Below are positions 1-6,995 of a stretch of 13,734 bases of DNA, piece by piece; the stretch's first letter is position 1, and each line of letters begins with the position of its first letter. Origin of the DNA: Oscillospiraceae bacterium (lineage in GTDB: Bacteria > Bacillota_A > Clostridia > Oscillospirales > JAAYXM01); assembly GCA_017408185.1 (NCBI GenBank), contig JAFQVE010000617.1, forward strand, positions 1 through 13,734. The letters are read 5' to 3'. Under the pieces are notes generated by a model, which did not search any database, was not told where the DNA came from, and saw only the letters and a program-made list of their open reading frames with translations. Made by a program: the position numbers and the translations under genes.

Positions 1-17
1 CGGAGAGGAGTGGACAT

Positions 18-791
18 ATGATCTTTGAGCTGTCGCTTTCAGAGCTTCTTCTCGGTGCGTTTTTCTGCTCCTCCGCAACGGTTCTCACCATCTTTTTCGC
101 CGGAAAACTTGTCCGGCGGCGAAAAAGAACAAAACCGGGCGAAAGCCAAGCTGCCGGGGAGGCGAGAGATGTGCTTGTGGGCACGCTCCGCAACCGGCTT
201 CAGCTTGAAACGTGCATAGAGAATAAGTTTTACCATATACCGGCATCTCGTCTTTCTCAAAAGGATTTTCCGGTTCACTATGTTGCAATATACCGCTCAA
301 ATCACAAGTTCGGGCATGACGCCGGAATAAGCATTTACGGCAAGGTCAGCAGGTGTAGCCTTGTTCCGAGATGCGAAATAAAAGAAATCCCCAAAAACTC
401 ACAGGAGATGTACTACCGTTTTGATATCGAAGAATGGAAAACGCTCACCTCACCAATTGCGCCGGGTGAGAATGATTTTGTAAATATAATGACAACTCGC
501 TATCTTTTAGAAAACAGCCGGAATACGGCAGAGCTTATGCTTTCCTCCCGCAAAGAGCAGATGCTTTACCGGAAAATAGAATTATGTATCTCGGGAAAAG
601 ACGATACATACAAGATCTCTTACAAAGATGCAGATATTTTACTTGATGGCGGAAGAATATCCGTAAACCGGGCAGGGACGGAGCTATACGCCTGCACCTA
701 CGCCGACTTCACCAAACACCCTTCGGCGTTTTTCAAGAAGATAAAAGAAAACGGGGAAGAACAAAAAGAAAAGGAACAGTTATTCATATGA
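18..791 (+). CDS. Membrane-anchored conserved protein of unknown function (257 aa)
   Basis: I do not recognise a named family. The start ATG follows a purine-rich GGAGAGGAG site 7 nt upstream. Residues about 5-30 form one hydrophobic segment, followed at once by the basic stretch RRRKR, so the protein is probably an N-terminally anchored membrane protein with its bulk in the cytoplasm. Residues about 50-180 form a compact mixed alpha/beta region with phrases such as HYVAIYRS, GISIYGKV and MYYRFDIEEW. Their rhythm recalls conserved clostridial hypothetical proteins and, more loosely, PUA/EVE-like or nuclease-like folds; that is an impression and not an assignment. The tail (residues about 240-253) is very rich in Lys and Glu. 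The stop overlaps the next start as ATGA, so the two genes are probably translationally coupled. Confidence 0.7.
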   Translation: MIFELSLSELLLGAFFCSSATVLTIFFAGKLVRRRKRTKPGESQAAGEARDVLVGTLRNRLQLETCIENKFYHIPASRLSQKDFPVHYVAIYRSNHKFGHDAGISIYGKVSRCSLVPRCEIKEIPKNSQEMYYRFDIEEWKTLTSPIAPGENDFVNIMTTRYLLENSRNTAELMLSSRKEQMLYRKIELCISGKDDTYKISYKDADILLDGGRISVNRAGTELYACTYADFTKHPSAFFKKIKENGEEQKEKEQLFI

Positions 792-967
792 ACGGAACAA
801 TGTGCGAATTCTGCCTGAATTACGAATACGACGAAGAATACGGCGACTACTTCTGCCTTATTGATATGGACGAGGACGATGCCGGAAGGTTTGATTTTTA
901 CTCAAAGCGCGGATGCCCTTACTATCATCCCGGCGATGAGTATACCATCGTCCGCAAACAAAACTGA
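788..967 (+). CDS. Small four-cysteine protein, DUF6472-like (59 aa)
   Basis: This short gene begins with the ATG that overlaps the preceding TGA (ATGA) and ends 21 nt before the rlmA start. An AAGGAA motif lies about 13 nt upstream, so coupling to the preceding gene is likely. The product has cysteines at residues 6, 9, 23 and 43 in a CxxC...C...CPY arrangement and a very acidic centre (DMDEDD), and it ends with DEYTIVRKQ. The pattern fits the small clostridial DUF6472 family as I remember it; four cysteines suggest zinc or iron-sulfur binding, but no function is known to me. Position between the membrane protein and the rRNA methyltransferase suggests one transcript. The family name is from memory; the ORF itself is well supported by spacing and composition. 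Confidence 0.75.
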   Translation: MNGTMCEFCLNYEYDEEYGDYFCLIDMDEDDAGRFDFYSKRGCPYYHPGDEYTIVRKQN

Positions 968-988
968 GGCAGGGGAGGAGACTCTTTT

Positions 989-1810
989 ATGGAAAAAGCT
1001 TGCTTTATCTGCCCTGTCTGCGGAGCAGAGCTTTGGCGCGACACCAAAGCTTACCGTTGCGAAAGCGGCCACTGCTTTGACATTGCAAAAAAAGGATATG
1101 TGAACCTTCTTATGTCGCAAAGCTCTTCTCAGCACGGCGACAGCAAGGAAATGATCGCTTCGCGTGCGGAATTTTTAAACCGCGGGTTTTATGACAAGCT
1201 CTCCGCAGAAATATGCGATTGCGTTATAAAATATTCCCCACAGGAAACAAGGGTGCTTGATGCCGGGTGCGGCGAATGCAAATACACCTTTGACGTTTTG
1301 AAAAGCCTTTCGGAGGCAGGAAGGTGCCCCGAGGTTATCGGAATTGACATTTCAAAAGAAGCGCTTGCCTTTTCACGCCGCCGCGGAAGCGGGCTTTTCC
1401 TTGCCGTCGCAAGCACGGCAGAGCTTCCGGTGGCAAGCGGAAGCGTGGATGTTCTGATAAACATCTTTGCGCCTTTTTCGCCGGGCGAATTTTCACGGGT
1501 TATAAAGAACAACGGCGTAATAATCCGTGCCTATCCGCTTGCACGGCATTTATGGGAGCTTAAAGAACTTATTTATGACAAACCGTACGAAAATCCTCCG
1601 CTTGCCCCGGAGAAAGGACTTATCCTCTGTGAGGAGCGGAAGCTTAAATACAAATTCGAGCTTGAAAGCGCAAAAGATATCTTCTCGTTATTTGAAATGA
1701 CGCCTTATTTCCACCGCACATCTGCGCACGACAAGGAAAAGCTTTCAAAATACAACCACCTTTTCTGCTCTGCGGAATTCGGCATTGCAATATATAAAAA
1801 ACCTGAATAG
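989..1810 (+). CDS. rlmA: 23S rRNA (guanine-N1)-methyltransferase, RlmA family
   Basis: The product (273 aa) is a SAM-dependent methyltransferase of the RlmA family, which methylates N1 of G745 (RlmAI, Gram-negative) or G748 (RlmAII, Gram-positive) in helix 35 of 23S rRNA. The start is fixed by an AGGGGAGGAG site 8 nt upstream. Residues 1-40 hold the N-terminal zinc-binding module: C8, C11, C24 and H28 are the likely ligands, followed by FDIAKKGYVNLL, which is characteristic of the family. GDSKEM at about 50-55 and the SAM-binding motif I VLDAGCGECKYT at about 90-101 follow, then an IGIDIS acidic-loop strand. The conserved C-terminal phrase YPLARHLWELKELIY is present. Length matches E. coli RlmA. 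Motif I has Cys where many relatives have a second Gly. In Gram-positives this modification can affect macrolide/tylosin susceptibility; whether it does here is unknown. Confidence 0.92.
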   Translation: MEKACFICPVCGAELWRDTKAYRCESGHCFDIAKKGYVNLLMSQSSSQHGDSKEMIASRAEFLNRGFYDKLSAEICDCVIKYSPQETRVLDAGCGECKYTFDVLKSLSEAGRCPEVIGIDISKEALAFSRRRGSGLFLAVASTAELPVASGSVDVLINIFAPFSPGEFSRVIKNNGVIIRAYPLARHLWELKELIYDKPYENPPLAPEKGLILCEERKLKYKFELESAKDIFSLFEMTPYFHRTSAHDKEKLSKYNHLFCSAEFGIAIYKKPE

Positions 1811-1953
1811 TATAAGGGCTCCCTCCGGGAGGGAGCTGTCGAGCAGTGCGAGACTGAGGGAGAGCGACGCAATGTTGCGGCTTTTCACTACGTCCGTCAG
1901 ACTCCTTCCACCACCATCCGGCGGTCCCCCTTCCTCCCGGAGGAAGGCTTTTT
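1810..1953. repeat. 144-bp hairpin-rich direct repeat, copy 1
   Basis: This segment recurs at 2336-2479 in the same orientation with one mismatch in 144 (A at 1913, G at 2439). It is packed with inverted repeats. A 9-bp dyad has arms GCTCCCTCC (1818-1826) and GGAGGGAGC (1828-1836). A small stem lies at 1868-1879 (CGCAA/TTGCG). A stem at 1911-1924 around ATCC has a mismatch in copy 1 that is paired in copy 2. A 9-bp dyad has arms CCTTCCTCC (1929-1937) and GGAGGAAGG (1939-1947), followed by a T-run. The two outer dyads are also imperfect inverted copies of each other, so the element has MITE-like ends. It begins at the last base of the rlmA stop codon. Confidence 0.9.
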
Positions 1954-1954
1954 T
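1929..1954 (+). terminator. Rho-independent terminator inside repeat copy 1
   Basis: Arms CCTTCCTCC and GGAGGAAGG form a GC-rich stem followed by C and six T residues on the + strand. It lies 118 nt after the rlmA stop and would end that transcript. The equivalent structure in copy 2 (2455-2479, five T residues) has no + strand gene before it in the window. Confidence 0.65.
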
Positions 1955-2315
1955 ATTTTCCATGCTTTTGTTGGATTTTCTCGTGAATTGTCATACAAAC
2001 GTCTTTGAAACGCGTGTCTATGTCACGATTTGTGAACCGTAAAACTTCTATCCCGTAAGAATTTATAACACTTGTCCTCTCCTCATCATATTCAAGCGCT
2101 TTATCTGTGTAATGCTGACTTCCGTCTATCTCAATTACAAGCTTGGCAGAATGGCAATAAAAATCTGCTATGTATCCGTCAATCACCTTTTGTCGCTGAA
2201 ATCTCAAAGGACTCTTCCTTAAAAAATCATACCACAAATGTTGTTCTTGTTTCGTCATATTTTTCCGCAATACCTTTGCAAGCGGTATCAGATTCTTCTT
2301 GTACGTCAATGACAT
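1953..2315 (-). CDS. DUF559 / Vsr-like PD-(D/E)XK endonuclease domain protein (120 aa)
   Basis: The protein matches the DUF559 family (PF04480), small single-domain nucleases related to the very-short-patch-repair fold. The start is followed by a helical region with MTKQEQHLWYDFLR, typical of the family's LWxxLR motif. The phrase RFQRQKVIDGYIADFYC supplies the first catalytic Asp (D in IADFYC), and KLVIEIDGSQHY supplies the ExD/Q core. The C-terminal EVLRFTNRDI is the conserved last strand (xRFxNxxV). The whole protein is the domain, so it is complete at normal length. An AAAGGA site about 10 nt upstream supports the start. The gene is opposite to rlmA and is enclosed by two direct repeats. 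Family members occur alone, near mobile elements and as nuclease domains of larger proteins; the substrate here is not known. Confidence 0.88.
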   Translation of the reverse strand: MSLTYKKNLIPLAKVLRKNMTKQEQHLWYDFLRKSPLRFQRQKVIDGYIADFYCHSAKLVIEIDGSQHYTDKALEYDEERTSVINSYGIEVLRFTNRDIDTRFKDVCMTIHEKIQQKHGK

Positions 2316-2335
2316 CGCATCTCATTCCTTTGCTG

Positions 2336-2479
2336 GTATAAGGGCTCCCTCCGGGAGGGAGCTGTCGAGCAGTGCGAGACTGAGGGAGAGCGACGCAATG
2401 TTGCGGCTTTTCACTACGTCCGTCAGACTCCTTCCACCGCCATCCGGCGGTCCCCCTTCCTCCCGGAGGAAGGCTTTTT
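2336..2479. repeat. 144-bp hairpin-rich direct repeat, copy 2
   Basis: This is the second copy of the element at 1810-1953, offset by exactly 526 bp with no indel and one substitution (G2439 for A1913). The G restores a perfect 5-bp stem (CCGCC with GGCGG), while copy 1 carries an A-C mismatch. The copy lies between the DUF559 ribosome site and the pcrA stop, so the pcrA transcript would run into it from the right, and any promoter for the endonuclease must lie in or beyond it. Confidence 0.9.
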
Positions 2480-2504
2480 ATTTGCGAAGTGATTCTTTTA
2501 GCAA

Positions 2505-4982
2505 TTACAGCTTCGTTATAAACTTTGATGCTGTTTTATAAAGAAGGCGCTTTGTGCCGACGGAATCAAACGCTATTTCAAGCAGAACATCGCCGCCGAC
2601 CGGATTTGCCGAAATGACAAGTCCTTCCTTGAACGCTTTATGCAAAATACGGTCTCCTGCAGAGAGGTTGCACGGAACAGGAGAGTCTGCCTTTTGCGCG
2701 GTTGATGTGAAGGATGAGGAAAAGCCGGAGGTTGTTTTTCTTCTCGGGCGGATTTCCTCACCCGACCAATTGCCGGCGCTTTCCTGCGACCTGCGCGCGC
2801 TCTGCCCGCTCCCGAAAGAAGCATTCCGTGAATATCCTGAGCCGGAATCATCACTAAAGCTCCATGAACGCGTCTGCGGCTCAAAGCCTTTTTCCTCAAC
2901 AAGCCCTGCGGGAATCTCGGAAATAAATCTCGATTTTTTCCCGTATTTCGTCTGACCGAAAAGCAGGCGGGTGTGGGCATATATCATATGAAGCTCGCGC
3001 TTTGCGCGCGTTGTTGCAACATAAAACAGGCGCCTTTCCTCTTCGATTTCAAGCTCATCAAATTCGCGCAGACTCGGGAACATACCTTCTTCAAGTCCTG
3101 TGATGAAAACAATCGGGAACTCAAGCCCTTTTGCGCTATGCACCGTCATAAGCGTGACGTTATCATCACTGCTGTCAAAATTATCAAGGTCAGTGAAAAG
3201 GGAAACTTCCTCAAGGAAGCCTGCAAGCGACGCATTTTCCTGCTTTTCATATTCAATTATGGACGATTTAAGCTCCATAACGTTTTCGAGCCTCGTCTGC
3301 TCTTTTCCGTCCTTTTCCGCAAGAAGATACTGAGTGTATCCCGTTTTTGTTATAAGCTCGTCATAAAGCTCTCCGAGCGCCGTCTCTCCAAGCTTTCCGC
3401 GAATGGTATTTATAATGGATGCAAATTCACGGAGCGCACTTGCGTTTCTCGAAAGCTCCGGATATTCGTCCGCGCGGGAAATTACGTCAAAAGCATAAGT
3501 GTTATCACGCTGTGCCAGAAGCTCTATCGTCTCTACGGTTTTATCTCCTATTTTTCTTGACGGAACATTTATAATACGCTTTAAGCGAAGCGTATCCGTC
3601 GGATTTGAGATAACGCAGAGATACGCGAGCATATCCTTAACCTCGGCACGCTCAAAAAAGCCCTTGCCGCCAACAATTTTTGCGTGTATTCCGTTAAATT
3701 TAAGAACGCGCTCAATCTGCATCGACTGTGCGTTGGTGCGATAGAGAACTGCGCAATCGGAAAACGCCGCACCCGCCGCCTTTGCGGCGAGAATCTGCTC
3801 TGCTATATATGCAGCTTCATCGCGCTCATTTTCCGCATGGTAGACAACGGGAAGAGGACCATCGTTATTTTCCGTCCAGAGGTTTTTACCCTTTCTTCCC
3901 ATATTGTTTTTAATAACGCTGTTTGCAATTTCAAGAATCTTGTTCGTTGAGCGGTAATTCTGTTCAAGGCGGATTACCTCTGCATTTTTGAACTGCTCCT
4001 CAAAATTGAGTATATTCTCAATTGTTGCGCCACGGAAACGGTAAATACTCTGGTCATCGTCACCAACAACGCATATATTTCCGCTTCCTCCCGCAAGAAG
4101 CGCGGCAAGAAGATACTGTGCGTGGTTTGTGTCCTGATACTCGTCCACAAGCACATAGCGGAATTTCCTGCGATAATAATCCAGCACATCGCGGTGCCCG
4201 GAAAGAAGATTTACCGTAAGCATTATAATGTCATCAAAATCAAGCGCATTTGCACCCTTTAACCGTGCCTGATATTTTTTATACACCGCGGCAATCTTTT
4301 CAAGACGGAAGTTACCCTCAGAGTCCTTTTCAAATGCAGAAGGGGAGAGCATAGAATCCTTTGCGCGGCTGATAACCGTCTGCACCGCGCGCGGCGGGAA
4401 CGCTTTTGTATCAATGCTCATCTCCGCCAACACGTCCTTTATAACGCGTTCGGAGTCTGCCGAGTCGTAAATAGTAAAGGATGAGTCGTAGCCAAGCTTG
4501 TCTATATCACGACGAAGAATGCGCACACACGCAGAATGGAACGTTGCCGCCCAGATATCATCTGCTTTTTCCTCACCCACGGCGCGCGCAAGACGCTCCT
4601 TCAGCTCATTTGCCGCTTTATTCGTGAATGTTATGGCGATAATCTGCCACGGCGGAGCAGGGTTTAAAGCACAGATATTCTCTGCGCTTTCTTTTAAGAA
4701 ATCAGCACCGGATTTTATGTATTCGCGCAGAATCTCAACGTCCATATCCGTTATTCTGTCCGGAATCTCATCCGAGTTATATGCATTACCGTATTTGATT
4801 ATGTTTGCAATGCGGTTAATAATAACGGTTGTCTTTCCGCTTCCCGCACCCGCAAGCAAAAGAAGAGGGCCTTCCGTTTTGAAGACCGCGCGCCTTTGCG
4901 TATCATTTAAAAAACCGAATTCGCGCTCAATATGCGCGCGGCGGAGATTTAAAAACTCCGCCCGTAAACTTCCACTAAGCAT
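2505..4982 (-). CDS. pcrA: ATP-dependent DNA helicase PcrA/UvrD family
   Basis: This is a superfamily 1A 3'-5' DNA helicase (825 aa) used in repair, in displacing RecA and RNA polymerase, and in plasmid replication. The Q-motif LNDTQRRAV is at about 25-33 and Walker A AGAGSGKT at 44-51. Motif II LVDEYQDTN, motif III GDDDQSIYRFRGA, motif IV EQNYRST, motif V MTVHSAKGLEF and motif VI YVATTRAKREL all follow in order. The last ~55 residues (from LSAGDRILHKAF) form the Tudor-like C-terminal domain that in PcrA contacts RNA polymerase, preceded by a Ser/Gly-rich linker. There is an extra segment of roughly 40 residues between motifs I and Ia. The ATG is preceded by AGGAG (4990-4994) lying inside the end of the glucokinase gene, and the two genes are 2 nt apart, so co-translation is likely. 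Confidence 0.96.
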   Translation of the reverse strand: MLSGSLRAEFLNLRRAHIEREFGFLNDTQRRAVFKTEGPLLLLAGAGSGKTTVIINRIANIIKYGNAYNSDEIPDRITDMDVEILREYIKSGADFLKESAENICALNPAPPWQIIAITFTNKAANELKERLARAVGEEKADDIWAATFHSACVRILRRDIDKLGYDSSFTIYDSADSERVIKDVLAEMSIDTKAFPPRAVQTVISRAKDSMLSPSAFEKDSEGNFRLEKIAAVYKKYQARLKGANALDFDDIIMLTVNLLSGHRDVLDYYRRKFRYVLVDEYQDTNHAQYLLAALLAGGSGNICVVGDDDQSIYRFRGATIENILNFEEQFKNAEVIRLEQNYRSTNKILEIANSVIKNNMGRKGKNLWTENNDGPLPVVYHAENERDEAAYIAEQILAAKAAGAAFSDCAVLYRTNAQSMQIERVLKFNGIHAKIVGGKGFFERAEVKDMLAYLCVISNPTDTLRLKRIINVPSRKIGDKTVETIELLAQRDNTYAFDVISRADEYPELSRNASALREFASIINTIRGKLGETALGELYDELITKTGYTQYLLAEKDGKEQTRLENVMELKSSIIEYEKQENASLAGFLEEVSLFTDLDNFDSSDDNVTLMTVHSAKGLEFPIVFITGLEEGMFPSLREFDELEIEEERRLFYVATTRAKRELHMIYAHTRLLFGQTKYGKKSRFISEIPAGLVEEKGFEPQTRSWSFSDDSGSGYSRNASFGSGQSARRSQESAGNWSGEEIRPRRKTTSGFSSSFTSTAQKADSPVPCNLSAGDRILHKAFKEGLVISANPVGGDVLLEIAFDSVGTKRLLYKTASKFITKL

Positions 4983-4984
4983 AT

Positions 4985-5914
4985 TTATTCTCCTAAAAAT
5001 GCGGCACCGATGATGCCCGCATCATTCCCAAGCTCTGCGGTAAGAAACTTCGTCTGCTTGCCGTAGTCGGAATAACATTCTTTTTTGACAATCTCGCGGA
5101 TGGGGGAAAGAAGCATTTCTCCCTCTTTTGCCACTCCGCCGCCGAAAATTATCGCCTCCGGGCAGAGAAAATTTATAACGTCAAGCACGCCTGTTGCAAG
5201 ATATCTTACATACTGACTGACAACCGCGTTTCCCGCTTTATCGCCATCACGCATTGCATCAAAAGCGGTTTTTCCGTTTACCTTATCCAAGCTCCCCGCA
5301 AGCTTCCACATCTTGCTTTCCGGATTTTTTTCCATCGCTTCACGTGTCTGGCGAACAAGTGCCGTAGCAGAGCCATAAAGCTCAAAGCACCCGCGGCGAC
5401 CGCAGTTGCATTCCAAGCCGTCCGGATACAGGCATATATGCCCAAGCTCTCCCGCCGCGCCGTTTACGCCGGAAAAAATCCTGTTGTCGATAATAATCCC
5501 CGCGCCGATACCCGTTCCGAGCGTTATCATAACTGCATTATTAAACTCCTTCGCCGAACCGAAAAGAACCTCGGCAAGCGCTGCTGCATTGGCGTCATTA
5601 CCGATGGTGCAGGGAAGACCTGTCTTTTCTTTTACGTATCCCGCAAGGTCTGTATTTACAAACGGAATATTGTTGCAGTAAACAACAATTCCCGTTTTAT
5701 CGTCAGCATGTCCCGGAACACCTATACCAACAGCGGTAATCTCCGCAGCACCGGCGTTTTCGCGCACGGTTTCTATAACCTTCACAATTGCGGAAAGAAG
5801 CGCTTCCTCGCTTTCCGTAGCGGTCGGAATACTTGTCTTATAAATAAGCTCTCCGCTGTCCGATACAAGCCCTCCCGCAATATTCGTTCCACCTAAGTCA
5901 ATTCCTATCTTCAA
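4985..5914 (-). CDS. ROK-family glucokinase
   Basis: The 309-aa product is a cytoplasmic ROK-family sugar kinase, most likely ATP-dependent glucokinase (glucose to glucose-6-phosphate). The N-terminal phosphate loop IGIDLGGTNIAGG (residues 3-15), VGIGVPG, GNDANAAALAE (substrate-binding Asn-Asp), the adenosine-motif strand ITLGTGIGAGI and the zinc-binding signature ECNCGRRGCFE preceded by GELGH are all present. The C-terminal IIFGGGVAK is the last nucleotide-binding strand. The start codon is TTG: an AGGAG at 5923-5927 sits 8 nt before it, and translation from it gives the canonical MKIGIDLGGT start. It lies between hprK (28-nt gap) and pcrA (2-nt gap) on one apparent transcript. Some ROK kinases prefer fructose, mannose or N-acetyl sugars; specificity is not readable here. 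It lacks an N-terminal helix-turn-helix, so it is a kinase and not a ROK repressor. Confidence 0.93.
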   Translation of the reverse strand: MKIGIDLGGTNIAGGLVSDSGELIYKTSIPTATESEEALLSAIVKVIETVRENAGAAEITAVGIGVPGHADDKTGIVVYCNNIPFVNTDLAGYVKEKTGLPCTIGNDANAAALAEVLFGSAKEFNNAVMITLGTGIGAGIIIDNRIFSGVNGAAGELGHICLYPDGLECNCGRRGCFELYGSATALVRQTREAMEKNPESKMWKLAGSLDKVNGKTAFDAMRDGDKAGNAVVSQYVRYLATGVLDVINFLCPEAIIFGGGVAKEGEMLLSPIREIVKKECYSDYGKQTKFLTAELGNDAGIIGAAFLGE

Positions 5915-5942
5915 TGTAAAAACTCCTCTTATTTAATCAAGA

Positions 5943-6881
5943 TTAATCGTAAAAATTGTCGCTTATTCGTGCAGAAAGCTCTTCCGCCGCATTATACCCC
6001 ATCTTCTTATGGCGGTTGTTCATAGCGGCAACCTCAATTATAACAGCGAGGTTTCTGCCCGGCTTTACCGGCACGGTCAGGCACGGGATGTCGATTCCCA
6101 AAATATCCATATACTGTGTTTCAGCACCGAAGCGGTCATACTGCTTTCCGTCCTTCCACAGCTCAAGATTTATAACAAGGTCAATCTTCTCCGTAAGCTT
6201 AACCGAGCCCATACCGAATATTCTGCGCACATCGACGACTCCTATACCGCGAAGCTCGATAAAATGACGGATAATTTCCGGAGCCGAGCCGACAATACTC
6301 TTGGAAGATACTTTTTTAAGCTCAACAGCATCATCTGCGATAAGACGGTGACCGCGCTTTACAAGCTCTATCGCCGTTTCGCTCTTTCCTATTCCGCTCT
6401 CTCCGAGAAGGAGCACGCCTTCGCCGTAAACCTCAACAAGAACGCCATGGCGCGTTATGCGCGGGGCAAGCTGAACGTTGAGATATGCAATAAGCGCAGA
6501 CATAAAGTTTGACGTGACGTAAGGAGTGCGGAAAATCGGGGTGGAATACCTCTTTGCCACCTCAATAATCTCCGGAAACACCTCCAGGTTTCTTGTGAAA
6601 ACAACAAACGGAACACGGCACGCAAGAAGCGCGTCAAACCGCTCGGTTCGCTGCTCTGAGGTAAGCGTGTTCAGAAAGCTTGTCTCAACTCTGCCGAGAA
6701 CAACTGTGCGGGTGTTGTCGAATTCCTTGAAAAATCCCGAAAGCTGGAGCCCGGGACGGTTGATATCGGTAGAGGCAAGCTCCATATTTTCGTATCCGTC
6801 CGGCCCGTAGATGATTTCAAGCGAAAACTCCTTTATAATCTCTTTTAATTTTATTGTGTAATTTCCAAAATTGGTATCCAC
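5943..6881 (-). CDS. hprK: HPr kinase/phosphorylase
   Basis: HprK/P phosphorylates and dephosphorylates Ser46 of the phosphocarrier HPr and so sets carbon catabolite repression through CcpA in Firmicutes. The 312-aa length is typical. The N-terminal domain (about 1-130) is followed by the catalytic core: RHGVLVEVYGEG, then Walker A GESGIGKSE at about 158, HRLIADDAVEL with catalytic acids, the family signature ELRGIGVVDVRRIFG, and the C-terminal VKPGRNLAVIIEVAAMN (K/R-rich capping motif). The start codon is GTG; AGGAGG (6891-6896) lies 9 nt upstream, and no nearer ATG has a ribosome site. The gene is first in a likely hprK-glucokinase-pcrA operon. In many Firmicutes hprK is followed by lgt; here a glucokinase takes that place, which still links it to sugar entry. 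Confidence 0.96.
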   Translation of the reverse strand: MDTNFGNYTIKLKEIIKEFSLEIIYGPDGYENMELASTDINRPGLQLSGFFKEFDNTRTVVLGRVETSFLNTLTSEQRTERFDALLACRVPFVVFTRNLEVFPEIIEVAKRYSTPIFRTPYVTSNFMSALIAYLNVQLAPRITRHGVLVEVYGEGVLLLGESGIGKSETAIELVKRGHRLIADDAVELKKVSSKSIVGSAPEIIRHFIELRGIGVVDVRRIFGMGSVKLTEKIDLVINLELWKDGKQYDRFGAETQYMDILGIDIPCLTVPVKPGRNLAVIIEVAAMNNRHKKMGYNAAEELSARISDNFYD

Positions 6882-6941
6882 AAAGCAACACCTCCTGTGT
6901 TATTTATGAATTTAATTATTTCAATGCATAAAGTGCAATTC

Positions 6942-6971
6942 ATTATATGATTTTGTCAAGTTAGGACAAAA
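6942..6971 (-). promoter_or_regulatory. Candidate hprK promoter with overlapping dyad
   Basis: On the minus strand TATAAT (6947-6942) is preceded 16 nt upstream by TTGTCC (6969-6964), a passable sigma-A promoter about 60 nt before the hprK GTG. A perfect inverted repeat, TTTTGTC (6951-6957) and GACAAAA (6965-6971) with a 7-nt centre, covers the -35 and spacer and could be an operator. The stem is AT-rich and has no T-run beyond it, so it is unlikely to be a terminator for the transporter gene. Confidence 0.4.
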
Positions 6972-6995
6972 AATTGCTTTTCGACCTTAAAAATA

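Larger units (their letters stand above)
1810..2479. mobile_element. Candidate repeat-bounded DUF559 cassette
   Basis: Two direct 144-bp repeats flank a single gene so closely that nothing else fits: the gene's stop codon begins at the last base of copy 1, and its ribosome site lies just inside the edge of copy 2. The unit sits in the gap between the convergent rlmA and pcrA genes. No tyrosine or serine recombinase, DDE transposase or target-site duplication is visible, so mobility is an inference from arrangement alone. Recombination between the copies would remove the gene and leave one repeat. Confidence 0.4.

Noticed and set aside
1785..2042. Plus-strand frame through repeat copy 1, with a sister frame at 2299-2541 in copy 2, sharing about 45 residues
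   Set aside because: The shared residues follow from the DNA repeat being identical; the frames have different ends, Ser/Pro/Arg-rich composition, no ribosome site, and overlap the endonuclease gene.
2973..3560. Long + strand frame of 195 codons inside pcrA
   Set aside because: It is antisense to helicase motifs IV-VI, which are clearly coding on the minus strand; the product is Cys/Phe/Arg-rich and matches nothing I know.
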